Assembly (NCBI RefSeq): GCF_015352985.1
Contig: NZ_JACYXF010000011.1
Coordinates: forward strand, 86,940 to 150,939
DNA: 64,000 nt
Direction of reading: 5' to 3'
Source of the DNA: Noviherbaspirillum malthae
GTDB lineage: Bacteria; Pseudomonadota; Gammaproteobacteria; Burkholderiales; Burkholderiaceae_D
Part shown: positions 1-8,163 of the stretch, piece by piece
Position numbering within the stretch: the stretch's first letter is position 1
Layout of the letters: each line of letters starts with the position of its first letter
Translations under genes and position numbers: made by a program
The notes under the pieces: model-generated
What the model was told of the DNA's origin: nothing
The model's input: only the letters and a program-made list of their open reading frames with translations
The model's database searches: none

Positions 1-602
1 CCGGCGCCGACCATCTTCGGACGGAACAGATACGGCGAGGTCATCGTATTGTCGACCACATACAGTATGCCGCGATCCCGGCACAGCTGGCCGATGCGCT
101 TGAGATCGGCGATCTGTGTGCGCGGATTGGCGATGGTCTCGACGAACACGATGCGGGTCTGGGGCGTCAGGGCCGCCTCGACATTCTTCACATCGGTCGC
201 ATCCACCATCGACACCCTGACGCCCTGCCCGTTGACCGTCTGCCAGAGGCTGTTGGTGTTCCCGAAGAGGAAAGCCGACGACACCACATGATCGCCTTCC
301 CGCAGCAACGCCTGGGCGACCGCACCGATGGCCGCCATGCCGGTCGAGAAGCAGATGGTCGCAAGACCCTGCTCCATCTTCGTGACCTTGTCTTCGAGCG
401 CGGAGACGGTGGGGTTGCCCTGGCGTCCATAGCGGTAACCGGGCTGCTTGCCCTGGAAGACCTCAGCCAGCTGGCGCGCATCGCGGTAACCGAAGGTCAC
501 CGAGGTATGAATGGGCTTGTGGAGGGATCCGTGTTCGATCGGCTTCTGTCGATCGCTGTGCAGGATGCTGGTGGTGAAACCGTACTTTTTTGTATCAGTC
601 AT
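1..602 (-). CDS. Cystathionine gamma-synthase / O-succinylhomoserine sulfhydrylase family PLP enzyme (5' part, cut by window edge)
   Basis: The first 200 residues of a Cys/Met-metabolism PLP-dependent enzyme are present; the rest lies beyond base 1. The start is ATG at 602-600 and the protein opens MTDTKKYGFTTSILHSDRQ. Visible family features are the KPIHTSVTFGY segment, the YRYGRQGNPT segment that helps bind the PLP phosphate, the FSTGMAAIGA turn and VVDNTMTSPYLFRP leading towards the PLP lysine, which is not in the window. Such enzymes make cystathionine or homocysteine from activated homoserine, or cleave such substrates; the exact reaction cannot be assigned from this part. The SAM-II-type riboswitch upstream argues for a role in methionine/SAM supply. 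A second, distinct family member lies at 36379-37698. Confidence 0.9.
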   Translation of the reverse strand, partial: MTDTKKYGFTTSILHSDRQKPIEHGSLHKPIHTSVTFGYRDARQLAEVFQGKQPGYRYGRQGNPTVSALEDKVTKMEQGLATICFSTGMAAIGAVAQALLREGDHVVSSAFLFGNTNSLWQTVNGQGVRVSMVDATDVKNVEAALTPQTRIVFVETIANPRTQIADLKRIGQLCRDRGILYVVDNTMTSPYLFRPKMVGA

Positions 603-606
603 GGCG

Positions 607-639
607 AAAAAAAACCCGCTTGGCTTGCGCCAAAACGGG
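607..639 (-). terminator. Intrinsic terminator in the leader of the Cys/Met PLP gene
   Basis: On the minus strand a stem CCCG/CGGG and TTGGC/GCCAA closes on a GCAA tetraloop (TT/G internal bulge) and is followed by eight U residues. The U-tract ends four bases before the ATG. No Shine-Dalgarno sequence lies between hairpin and start. Its place just downstream of the SAM-II-like aptamer makes it the probable expression platform. Confidence 0.8.
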
Positions 640-651
640 GGAGAAACATCA

Positions 652-715
652 TCCGTTTTAGCAGCATTTTTCATGGGACTCTACCCGGGCGCCCGCAATC
701 AGAATAAATCGGCGC
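652..715 (-). promoter_or_regulatory. SAM-II-type (SAM-alpha) riboswitch aptamer
   Basis: Read on the minus strand from 715: P1 arm GCGCC (715-711), loop GATTTA then TTCTGATTGC (710-695), P1 return arm GGCGC (693-689), then an AATGCTGCTAAA core and CGGA (655-652). TCTG (703-700) can pair with CGGA to form the H-type pseudoknot. The P1-GATTTA-ATTGC-P1'-AAATG.GCTAAA order matches the SAM-II family as I remember it. Between P1' and the core there is a short extra hairpin-like insert (GGG at 686-684, CCC at 677-675). The aptamer sits 12 bases upstream of an intrinsic terminator and 50 bases upstream of a methionine-pathway PLP enzyme. This is assigned by eye, not by a covariance model. Confidence 0.82.
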
Positions 716-723
716 AGACCCGT

Positions 724-751
724 ATCGTAACGTAAATCCGGGTGAACGCAA
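724..751 (-). promoter_or_regulatory. Sigma70-like promoter for the riboswitch leader
   Basis: Minus strand TTGCGT (751-746), 16-base spacer, TACGAT (729-724). A start site about 7 bases downstream would fall right at the 5' edge of the SAM-II-like aptamer, which supports both calls. Confidence 0.55.
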
Positions 752-807
752 AATGACAGGCCGGCTGCATGACAATTTTTCGAACCGAGCGGCGCCGGCC
801 GCGCTGC

Positions 808-835
808 TTGCATCCAAATATTTTTGCACTATTGT
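808..835 (+). promoter_or_regulatory. Candidate promoter for the signalling cluster
   Basis: TTGCAT (808-813), 16-base spacer, TATTGT (830-835) on the plus strand about 110 bases before the kinase gene. A small inverted repeat TGACAG-7-CTGTCA (859-877) lies in the predicted leader. The rest of the 602-946 divergent gap is accounted for by the riboswitch leader on the other strand. Confidence 0.35.
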
Positions 836-945
836 TCAAACAAGTGATCGTAGTCAAATGACAGTGATTTTCTGTCACGCATTTATCGTCAGAAGGTAGC
901 ATTGCCCCGGTTATCACTAATCGAAAAGATTGCAGATTTTTGCCG

Positions 946-2427
946 ATGGATTTCAACGAACTGGTGCTGCAGGAAATTCCGGATGCGGTTGTCGTACTGA
1001 CCCCTGAAGGACGAATTGCACATTGGACAAGAGGAGCGGAACAGGTTTTCGGTTATGACAGCATGGAAGCCGGCGGACAGCTTCTGCACGAATTGCTGGT
1101 ACCGGACGAACATCATGACGAGGAAGCCCGCAATCTGGCGCTGTTGAAACAGGCAGGCATCTGCAGTTACGAATCGGTACGACGGACCAAGAGCGGATCG
1201 CTCATCCATGTCGATGTATCGAACAAGGCCATTCATGCGCAGGATGGTTCCCTCGACTATGTCTTGAGCAGCCAGAAAGACGTGACCGAGCTGAAGGTCA
1301 GGCGCGACGCGAAATTGCTGGAAGCAAAATTCCGCGATCTTCTGGAATGCATGCCCGACGGGATCGTGATGTCGAATGCGACCGGGCATATCGTGCTCGC
1401 CAACTCGCAGGCCCAGCGCCTGTTCGGATATGAAGCGCATGAACTGCTGGGTCTGCCGGTCGACTGCCTGCTGCGCGACCGGACGCAGGAATTGCGGGAG
1501 CAGCCCCGCGAAGGCCGCTTCAAGCCGGCGGACAGGAATGCGACGGGCGCAGGCCTGGCATTTCACGCGCTGCGCAAGGACGGCAGGGAAATTCCCGTCG
1601 AAGCGAGCATCGGCCAGGTGCAGACCGAGGAAGGGCCCCTGCTCATGAGCGCGATCCGCGACATCACCGAACGCAGGCAGATCGAACTCGCCCTGCATGA
1701 AAAAAACATCGAACTCAAGAAAGCCAATCTCGCGAAGGATCATTTCCTGGCCGGCATGTCGCATGAACTGCGCACGCCGCTCAACGCCATCATCGGCTTC
1801 ACCGGCACGCTGCTCATGCGCCTGCCCGGCCCGCTGACGCAGGACCAGGACAAGCAGCTGCGCACCATTCAGCACAGCGCGAAGCATCTGCTCTCGCTGA
1901 TCAACGACCTGCTCGATCTGGCAAGGATAGAGTCCGGCAAGATCAGGCTGCATGTCGAAGCCGTGTCGCTCAACAGCCTGGTCAATGGCGTCATCGACAC
2001 GATTGCTCCATTGGCCAGGCAAAAAGACTTGCTGGTTCAGCCTGACCTTCCCCAACGCGACATCGTATTCCATACCGACAGCCGCGCAGTCAGCCAGATA
2101 CTGCTCAACCTCGTCAACAATGCAGTCAAGTTCACCGAACGCGGCGGGATAGACGTGCGGCTGAGCGAACTGGAAACCGCCGGAACGCGCAAGGCGGTCA
2201 TCAGCGTGCGCGACAGCGGCATCGGCATCCGCGATGAAGACAAGGCTCGCCTGTTCGAAGCGTTCTCCCAGGTCGACGCCGGTTCGACCCGGCGCTATGA
2301 AGGCACCGGTCTCGGCCTGTATTTGAGCCGGAAGCTCGCGGCGCTTCTCGGCGCGGACTTGTCGTTTGCCAGCACCTTCGGCGAAGGCAGCCTGTTCACC
2401 CTGGCGCTTCCGGAGCATCCGCAATAA
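946..2427 (+). CDS. PAS-PAS sensor histidine kinase (soluble)
   Basis: A 493-residue histidine kinase without membrane segments. Two PAS domains (about residues 5-115 and 125-245, each ending in a PAC-like segment, DVTELK and DITERR) precede a HisKA domain with the phospho-acceptor His273 in the motif MSHELRTPLNAIIGF. A HATPase_c domain follows with NNAVKFT (N box), DSGIGI (G1) and GTGLGL (G2). Lack of TM segments points to a cytoplasmic signal such as redox state or a small ligand; no haem or flavin signature is evident. An in-frame TTG at 940 is the only earlier start; ATG 946 is preferred. The next two genes encode a single-domain response regulator and a REC-GGDEF-EAL protein, so it probably phosphorylates one or both. 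Confidence 0.9.
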   Translation: MDFNELVLQEIPDAVVVLTPEGRIAHWTRGAEQVFGYDSMEAGGQLLHELLVPDEHHDEEARNLALLKQAGICSYESVRRTKSGSLIHVDVSNKAIHAQDGSLDYVLSSQKDVTELKVRRDAKLLEAKFRDLLECMPDGIVMSNATGHIVLANSQAQRLFGYEAHELLGLPVDCLLRDRTQELREQPREGRFKPADRNATGAGLAFHALRKDGREIPVEASIGQVQTEEGPLLMSAIRDITERRQIELALHEKNIELKKANLAKDHFLAGMSHELRTPLNAIIGFTGTLLMRLPGPLTQDQDKQLRTIQHSAKHLLSLINDLLDLARIESGKIRLHVEAVSLNSLVNGVIDTIAPLARQKDLLVQPDLPQRDIVFHTDSRAVSQILLNLVNNAVKFTERGGIDVRLSELETAGTRKAVISVRDSGIGIRDEDKARLFEAFSQVDAGSTRRYEGTGLGLYLSRKLAALLGADLSFASTFGEGSLFTLALPEHPQ

Positions 2428-2512
2428 TGCGCGCGTCCATGACATGCGCCGTATCCGGCCGGAGCGGTTCCCCATCCGCGGCATTCGCGGCATGCGAGAT
2501 GGAGTCGTTCGA

Positions 2513-2929
2513 TTGAATACCCGTATCCTGGTCATCGAGGACAATCCGGCCAACCTGGAGCTGATGGTCTACCTGCTCGATGCCTACGGCCACCAGACCA
2601 TGACTGCGCATGACGGCCTCGGCGGACTTGCGCTGGCTCGGCGCGAGCGCCCTGACCTGATCATCTGCGATGTCCATCTGCCCGGCCTGAACGGATATGG
2701 CGTGATTGCCATACTCAAGTCGGAGCCGACACTGTGCTCGATTCCGGTCATTGCCGTCACCGCGCTGGCAATGGTGGGGGATCGGGAAAAGCTGCTGACG
2801 GCGGGATTCGACGGCTATATCAGCAAGCCGGTCGAGCCTGAGCGCTTCGTCGGCGTGATCGAACAATTCCTGAAGTCCTCGCATGCCGGCGCCTCGGCAC
2901 CAGGCCGGGCCCCGCACTTTCCACAGTAA
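2513..2929 (+). CDS. Single-domain response regulator (CheY-like)
   Basis: The 138-residue protein is a lone REC domain: acidic pocket Glu9-Asp10, phospho-acceptor Asp53 (IICDVHLPG), the switch Thr in IAVTALA and the conserved Lys in ISKPVEP. It is closest in style to the DivK-like regulators that follow PAS hybrid kinases. The TTG start has GGAG eight bases upstream and gives the usual family N-terminus MNTRILVIEDN; ATG 2492 is an in-frame alternative that adds seven residues. The gene begins 85 bases after the kinase stop and ends 25 bases before the next gene. With no output domain it presumably relays phosphate or acts by protein contact. Confidence 0.85.
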   Translation: MNTRILVIEDNPANLELMVYLLDAYGHQTMTAHDGLGGLALARRERPDLIICDVHLPGLNGYGVIAILKSEPTLCSIPVIAVTALAMVGDREKLLTAGFDGYISKPVEPERFVGVIEQFLKSSHAGASAPGRAPHFPQ

Positions 2930-2954
2930 CGCACAGTAACGAACAGGAGCGAAG

Positions 2955-5900
2955 ATGGCGACCATACTGATCGTTGACGATCATGTCCTTAACCGGCAGT
3001 TTCTCATGGTCCTCCTCGGTTACAGTGGTCACCGTCTGCTCGAAGCTGCCAACGGCACCGAAGGCCTGGAGCAGGCAGCCACGGGCAAGCCCGATCTCGT
3101 CATTGCCGACATTCTCATGCCCAACATGGACGGCTATGAATTTGTCACCCGTCTGCGTGCAATGCCGGCCTTTGCCGCAACACCGGTCATCTTTTACACC
3201 GCGGCCTACCACGAGCGCGAAGCCGGCCTGATGGCGATGTCTTGCGGCGTGCGCTGGATTTTGCCCAAGCCGTCCGATCCGGAATTGATCCTGAAGACGG
3301 TGCAGGAAGCGCTGGGCCTGCCCGGTCCGAGCCTGCAGGCCGCCCTTCCGGAGAGCGTCCAGGCATCCGAGCCGGCGCTCCGTTCAGGTCTCGATGACCA
3401 GCTGTCCGAATACCTGGTCGAACTGGAAGCCAGCAGCAACCTCATGTCGGAATTCGCCCTCGAGGGACAGGCTCGCGGCGATTCCGGATCCGAGGAACTG
3501 CAAAGGATCGCACAGCGTCTGTCCAACGCTCTGTCGAGTCTGCAGGGCGTCAGTCTGCGCCTGACCGCGCTGATCGAACTCGGCATCGAACTGACCGCGG
3601 AACGCGATCCGCGCCGACTTCTGGAAATCAGCTGCCGGGTGGTGCAGGATATCTGCGTCGCCCGATATTCCGCGATCGGCATCCTGGCCGATGACCGCAG
3701 CCGCCTGGCGCACTTTCTCACCCGCGGCATGGAGGACGGCACGGCCGGAAGCATGACCAGTCCCTTGCCGGATGCCGGCATTTTCGGCAAGGTGCTTGCC
3801 CAGCGCACTGCCTGCCGCATGCGCAACCCGGATGGCATTGCCGGGCGGCTGGGACTGCCGGCCGGACACCCGCCCGTGCATTCCATCCTGGTCGTGCCGG
3901 TGGCCTCCCAGGACAAGACTTACGGATGGCTGTACCTGGTCGACAAGCTGGGTGCGGCGGAATTCAGCGAGATCGATGAACGGGCCGCGGCAACGGTTGC
4001 CTCGCAGCTCGCCGTCGTCTACGACAACCTCGTTCTCTACAGCGAGATCGAACGCCAGCACGCGCGCCTGAAAAACGAAGTCAATGAGCGCAAGCAGGCG
4101 CAGGAAGCCCTGCGCCGCACCCTGCGCGCACGCACCGTGATGGCGGAATGCAATCACGTGATGGTGCACGCCAGGGATGAGCGCACGCTGCTGCAGGATA
4201 TGTGCCGCACCGTGGTGGAGGCCGGCAGATATCAGATGGCATGGATAGGCTATACCGGCGACGACGGCACGCTGACGCCGGTAGCGCACGCCGGTTCCGT
4301 TCCTGGCATGGAGCTCAAGCCCGCCAGCCGGTTCGTTCCGGGAACCTTATCCCGGCATGGCTCCGCGCTGATTGATGAGCATGCGCGGCCATGGGTGGTG
4401 GTCGACATGACCTCCGGCGAAGGTGCGGTCGAAACATTGACCGATCCGGTCGCCGTTTCACTCCCTCTCAAGCATCAGGAGCAATTGTTCGGCGTGCTGA
4501 CGATTTACGAAAAGGATGCCGGTTCCTTCGACAGCGAGCAGGTGGCAATGCTGGAAGAACTGGCGGACGATATTTCCTACGGTGTCGCCAGCCTGCGCAC
4601 CAAGCAGGCCCGGGAGAAAGCCGAAAGCGATCTGCGGGTAACCGAGGAAAAACTCTCCAGCATCCTGGATTCGATCGACAACGTGGTCTGGTCGGCGACC
4701 GACCGCGGCTTCATCTATCTCAATTCCATCGTGGAGACGCTGTACGGGCGGCCGATAGAAGACTTCTTCCGCGACCGCAGCCTGTGGTTCGAGTCGGTGC
4801 ATCCCGATGACCGGGCCGCGATGGAAGCCGGCCATGCCCGGCTTGCGCATGCGGCAGATCTGAAACATGAATACCGCATCGTCCGCCCGGACGGCAGCAT
4901 CCGCTGGGTTGAGGAAAGGGCACGCGCGATCCGCGACCAGCGAGGACGGCTGCTGCGCTGCGACGGCATCGCCATCGACATCAGCGAGCGCAAGCAGTAT
5001 GAAGCCCGAATCGAATATCTGGCAGATCATGATGCACTGACCTCGCTGGCCAACCGCAACCTGCTTGGAGACCGCATCACCCAGGCCATGGCGCATGCCC
5101 GCCGCAGCGGCCAGATGCTCGCCCTGCTCTTCCTCGACCTGGACCGATTCAAGAGCGTCAATGACAGCCTTGGCCACATGCTGGGCGACAACCTGCTGCA
5201 GGAAGTGTCAAACCGCCTCAGGCAGGTGGTTCGCGAAGGCGATACGGTGGCGCGCCAGGGCGGAGACGAATTCATCATCCTGCTCACCGATGTGCAGCGC
5301 CCGCAGGACGTGGCGGCGGTGGCGCAGAAGATCTTCGATGTCTTCGAGAAGCCGTTCATGGTGAGGAACCATGAACTGTTCATGACGACGAGCATCGGCG
5401 CGACGCTCTACCCGGACGACGGCGAAGACATCCAGACGCTGCTGCGCAATGCCGACACGGCGATGTACCGCGCCAAGGAAGAACAGGGCAATGCCTTCCA
5501 CTTCTATTCGGCGGAAATGAGCGTGCGCGCGCTGGAACGGGCGGCGCTCGAGCGCGCCCTGCGGCGCGCGCTCGACAAGAACGAATTCGAGCTGTTCTAC
5601 CAGCCCAAGGTCGATGTCCACACCGGCCGCATCATCGGCGCCGAAGCGCTGATCCGCTGGAATCATCCGGACATGGGTCTGGTGCCCCCTACCCGCTTCA
5701 TTCCGATGGCAGAGGAAATCGGGCTCATCGTACCCATCGGCAACTGGGTCATCCGGACCGCATGCGCGCAGAACCGCGCCTGGCAGGACGCCGGGCTGCC
5801 GGAGATCAGCATTTCGGTCAACCTGTCCGCACGCCAGTTCAACCAGGAAGGCTTGGTGCAGTCGGTGGCCGATACCTTGGACAGCATGGGACTGGAAGCC

Positions 5901-6302
5901 CGTCATCTCGAACTGGAGCTGACCGAGAGCATGGTGATGAACAGCGCCGACCTCTTCATCAGCAAGCTGCACGAACTGGAAAGCCTGGGCGTGCAATTGT
6001 CGATCGACGACTTCGGCACCGGCTATTCCAGCCTCAGCTACCTCAAGCGCTTTCCGCTGCACCACCTGAAGATCGATCAATCCTTCGTGCGCGACATCGC
6101 CACCGACGCCGATGACGCCGCCATCACCAGCACCGTCATTTCGCTCGGACACAGCCTCAACCTGCGGGTGATCGCGGAAGGCGTGGAAACCGAGGAGCAG
6201 GTCGCCTTCCTGCGCGAACATCAGTGCGACGAGATGCAGGGATATTTCTTCAGCAGGCCGCTGCCGGCGCAGGAATTCGCGCATCTGCTGCGGCGGCATT
6301 GA
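2955..6302 (+). CDS. REC-GAF-GAF-PAS-GGDEF-EAL bifunctional c-di-GMP response regulator
   Basis: The product has 1115 residues. An N-terminal REC domain (acidic pair Asp8-Asp9, phospho-acceptor Asp52, Lys in LPKPSDP) is followed by two GAF-type segments (about 195-355 and 390-550), a PAS/PAC domain (about 560-690, ending DISERKQYEARIEYLADHD), GGDEF and EAL. The GGDEF domain looks active: GGDEF is intact at 769-773 and an inhibitory RxxD site (REGD) lies five residues upstream. The EAL domain is also intact (EAL at 897-899, ELTES, DDFGTGYSSL). It may both make and break cyclic di-GMP, with phosphorylation and GAF/PAS ligands setting the balance. An SD-like AGGAG stands before ATG 2955. Being third in the cluster, it is the likely output of the kinase at 946. 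Confidence 0.92.
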   Translation: MATILIVDDHVLNRQFLMVLLGYSGHRLLEAANGTEGLEQAATGKPDLVIADILMPNMDGYEFVTRLRAMPAFAATPVIFYTAAYHEREAGLMAMSCGVRWILPKPSDPELILKTVQEALGLPGPSLQAALPESVQASEPALRSGLDDQLSEYLVELEASSNLMSEFALEGQARGDSGSEELQRIAQRLSNALSSLQGVSLRLTALIELGIELTAERDPRRLLEISCRVVQDICVARYSAIGILADDRSRLAHFLTRGMEDGTAGSMTSPLPDAGIFGKVLAQRTACRMRNPDGIAGRLGLPAGHPPVHSILVVPVASQDKTYGWLYLVDKLGAAEFSEIDERAAATVASQLAVVYDNLVLYSEIERQHARLKNEVNERKQAQEALRRTLRARTVMAECNHVMVHARDERTLLQDMCRTVVEAGRYQMAWIGYTGDDGTLTPVAHAGSVPGMELKPASRFVPGTLSRHGSALIDEHARPWVVVDMTSGEGAVETLTDPVAVSLPLKHQEQLFGVLTIYEKDAGSFDSEQVAMLEELADDISYGVASLRTKQAREKAESDLRVTEEKLSSILDSIDNVVWSATDRGFIYLNSIVETLYGRPIEDFFRDRSLWFESVHPDDRAAMEAGHARLAHAADLKHEYRIVRPDGSIRWVEERARAIRDQRGRLLRCDGIAIDISERKQYEARIEYLADHDALTSLANRNLLGDRITQAMAHARRSGQMLALLFLDLDRFKSVNDSLGHMLGDNLLQEVSNRLRQVVREGDTVARQGGDEFIILLTDVQRPQDVAAVAQKIFDVFEKPFMVRNHELFMTTSIGATLYPDDGEDIQTLLRNADTAMYRAKEEQGNAFHFYSAEMSVRALERAALERALRRALDKNEFELFYQPKVDVHTGRIIGAEALIRWNHPDMGLVPPTRFIPMAEEIGLIVPIGNWVIRTACAQNRAWQDAGLPEISISVNLSARQFNQEGLVQSVADTLDSMGLEARHLELELTESMVMNSADLFISKLHELESLGVQLSIDDFGTGYSSLSYLKRFPLHHLKIDQSFVRDIATDADDAAITSTVISLGHSLNLRVIAEGVETEEQVAFLREHQCDEMQGYFFSRPLPAQEFAHLLRRH

Positions 6303-6322
6303 AGCGCGGCTTCCCGCACGTC

Positions 6323-6481
6323 ATACCAATCCCAAGGCATAACGTGCCATGAGATCGCGTCTTTTTCCGCCTGCCCGCGTTGTGCTCGTCATCCATAGCC
6401 CCGCTATGGATTCCTCCCACGCCTTGCGAGACGAAAAAATCCATCAATCTCATCTGGCACGTCATACCTTGGGATTGGTAT
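6323..6481. repeat. Long imperfect palindromic element (~160 bp)
   Basis: Outer arms 6323-6355 and 6447-6481 are near-perfect reverse complements (ATACCAATCCCAAGGCAT... against ...ATACCTTGGGATTGGTAT). Inner parts also pair imperfectly and the centre is the stem TCCATAG/CTATGGA at 6392-6410. It lies between the stops of convergent genes and carries no credible ORF. It resembles a REP/BIME- or MITE-class interspersed element. Its family cannot be named from one copy. Confidence 0.7.
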
Positions 6482-6558
6482 CAGACATCTTCGTGCCGGC
6501 TGTGGAATTCAGGGCCGGCGTTCAGATGCCTGTGGTGCGAAAACGCGGAGAGCAAAAC

Positions 6559-6589
6559 AAAAAGCCCGCGACAGCATCGCGGGCTTTTT
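6559..6589 (-). terminator. Terminator of the cvpA-purF unit (probably bidirectional)
   Basis: AAAAAGCCCGCG / CGCGGGCTTTTT stem with loop ACAGCAT. A T-run follows on either strand, so it can stop purF transcripts and read-through from the plus-strand GGDEF-EAL gene. Confidence 0.85.
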
Positions 6590-6621
6590 CATTGCGGCGA
6601 ACAGCTCCGCCGGTCACATCA

Positions 6622-8139
6622 TCAATCGACGCGCGCCAGATTCAGGGCAAGCTGGGAACGCACGGCATCCTCGATTTCCGGCTTGGGATTGTTGCGCACA
6701 TACTCGATGCGGTCGAGGTAATCGCGCGAAATGTCGCCCGTGACATAGATGCCGTCGAAGCAGGATGCTTCGAAATCCTTGAGCGCCGGATTCACATCCG
6801 AGATCGAGCGCTTGAGCGCATCGACATCCTGGTAGACCAGCGCATCGGCGGTGATCTCGCGGCAGACTTCCTCTTCGCTGCGGCCGTAGGCGATCAGTTC
6901 GTTACGGGTCGGCATGTCGATGCCGTAGACGTTCGGGAACTTCACCGGCGGCGCCGCCGATGCGAAGATCACGCTCTTGGCGCCGGAATCGCGCGCCATC
7001 TGCACGATCTCGCGGCTGGTCGTGCCGCGCACGATCGAATCGTCGACCAGCAGCACGTTCTTGCCCTTGAACTCGCTGCCGATGGCATTGAGCTTCTGGC
7101 GCACCGACTTCTTGCGCAGGCCCTGGCCGGGCATGATGAAGGTACGGCCGATGTAGCGGTTCTTGATGAAGCCTTCGCGGTAGTCGAGGTTGAGCTTGAG
7201 CGCGAGTTCCATCGCCGCCGGACGGGAGGAATCGGGAATCGGCATCACCACGTCGATGTCGCCGGCCGAAAACTGGCGCCTGATCTTCTCCGCGAGATAT
7301 TCGCCCATCTTCAGGCGCGATGCATAGACGGAGGCACCGTCGATGATGGAATCCGGACGTGCCAGATAGACGAACTCGAATGCGCAGGGATTGAGCATGG
7401 GGTTTTCCGCGCACTGCTGGTTGTACAGCTTTCCGTCGAGGTCGATGAAGATGGCTTCGCCCGGCAGCACGTCGCGCAGGAAACGGAAACCGAGCCCTTC
7501 CAGCGCAACCGATTCGCTGGCGAGCATGTATTCGGTACCCTTGTCGGTTTCATTGAAGCCGATGCACAGCGGACGAATGCCGAACGGATCGCGGAAGGCC
7601 AGCAGGCCATAGCCGGCGATCTGCGCCACGACCGCATAGGAGCCGCGCACGCGGGTATGCAGGACGGACACCGCCTTGAACAGGGCCGACGGATCCAGGG
7701 AGTAGCCTGTCGTGGCCATCTGGATTTCATGGGCCAGCACGTTGAGCAGGACTTCGGAATCGGAGTCGGTATTGACGTGGCGGCGGTCGTTCTTGAACAT
7801 CTCGATCTTGAGCTGTTCCCAGTTGGTCAGGTTGCCGTTATGCGCCAGGATGATGCCGAACGGCGCATTGACGTAGAACGGCTGAGCCTCTTCCTCGCTG
7901 GAAGAGCCGGCCGTCGGATAGCGGACTTGGCCGATGCCGGCATTGCCGGGCAGCGAACGCATGTTGCGTGTACGAAATACGTCGCGCACCAGGCCATTGG
8001 CCTTGTACATCGAAAACGTATTGCCGTGATTGGTTGCGATACCCGCCGCATCCTGCCCGCGATGCTGCAGCAGCAACAAGGCATCATAGATCAGCTGGTT
8101 GACCGGACCCTGGGAAACAACGCCAACAATGCCACACAT
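6622..8139 (-). CDS. purF: Amidophosphoribosyltransferase
   Basis: This 505-residue enzyme makes 5-phosphoribosylamine from PRPP and glutamine, the committed step of de novo purine synthesis. The N-terminus MCGIVGVV exposes Cys2, the Ntn glutaminase nucleophile, after Met removal. The C-terminal phosphoribosyltransferase half has the PRPP loop VLLVDDSIVRGTTS. The length matches the E. coli family. It is 24 bases downstream of cvpA, the classic cvpA-purF pairing, and ends at a strong terminator. Confidence 0.98.
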   Translation of the reverse strand: MCGIVGVVSQGPVNQLIYDALLLLQHRGQDAAGIATNHGNTFSMYKANGLVRDVFRTRNMRSLPGNAGIGQVRYPTAGSSSEEEAQPFYVNAPFGIILAHNGNLTNWEQLKIEMFKNDRRHVNTDSDSEVLLNVLAHEIQMATTGYSLDPSALFKAVSVLHTRVRGSYAVVAQIAGYGLLAFRDPFGIRPLCIGFNETDKGTEYMLASESVALEGLGFRFLRDVLPGEAIFIDLDGKLYNQQCAENPMLNPCAFEFVYLARPDSIIDGASVYASRLKMGEYLAEKIRRQFSAGDIDVVMPIPDSSRPAAMELALKLNLDYREGFIKNRYIGRTFIMPGQGLRKKSVRQKLNAIGSEFKGKNVLLVDDSIVRGTTSREIVQMARDSGAKSVIFASAAPPVKFPNVYGIDMPTRNELIAYGRSEEEVCREITADALVYQDVDALKRSISDVNPALKDFEASCFDGIYVTGDISRDYLDRIEYVRNNPKPEIEDAVRSQLALNLARVD

Positions 8140-8163
8140 GGTGGACTCCTCAACTAAGACAAT

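Noticed and set aside
889..2553. 554-codon minus-strand frame opposite the first kinase
   Set aside because: It lies antisense to a kinase with clear PAS, HisKA and HATPase motifs; its product is compositionally odd with no recognisable domain. High GC creates such frames.
6349..8157. 602-codon plus-strand frame opposite purF
   Set aside because: It begins inside the palindromic repeat and runs antisense to purF, whose catalytic motifs are intact.
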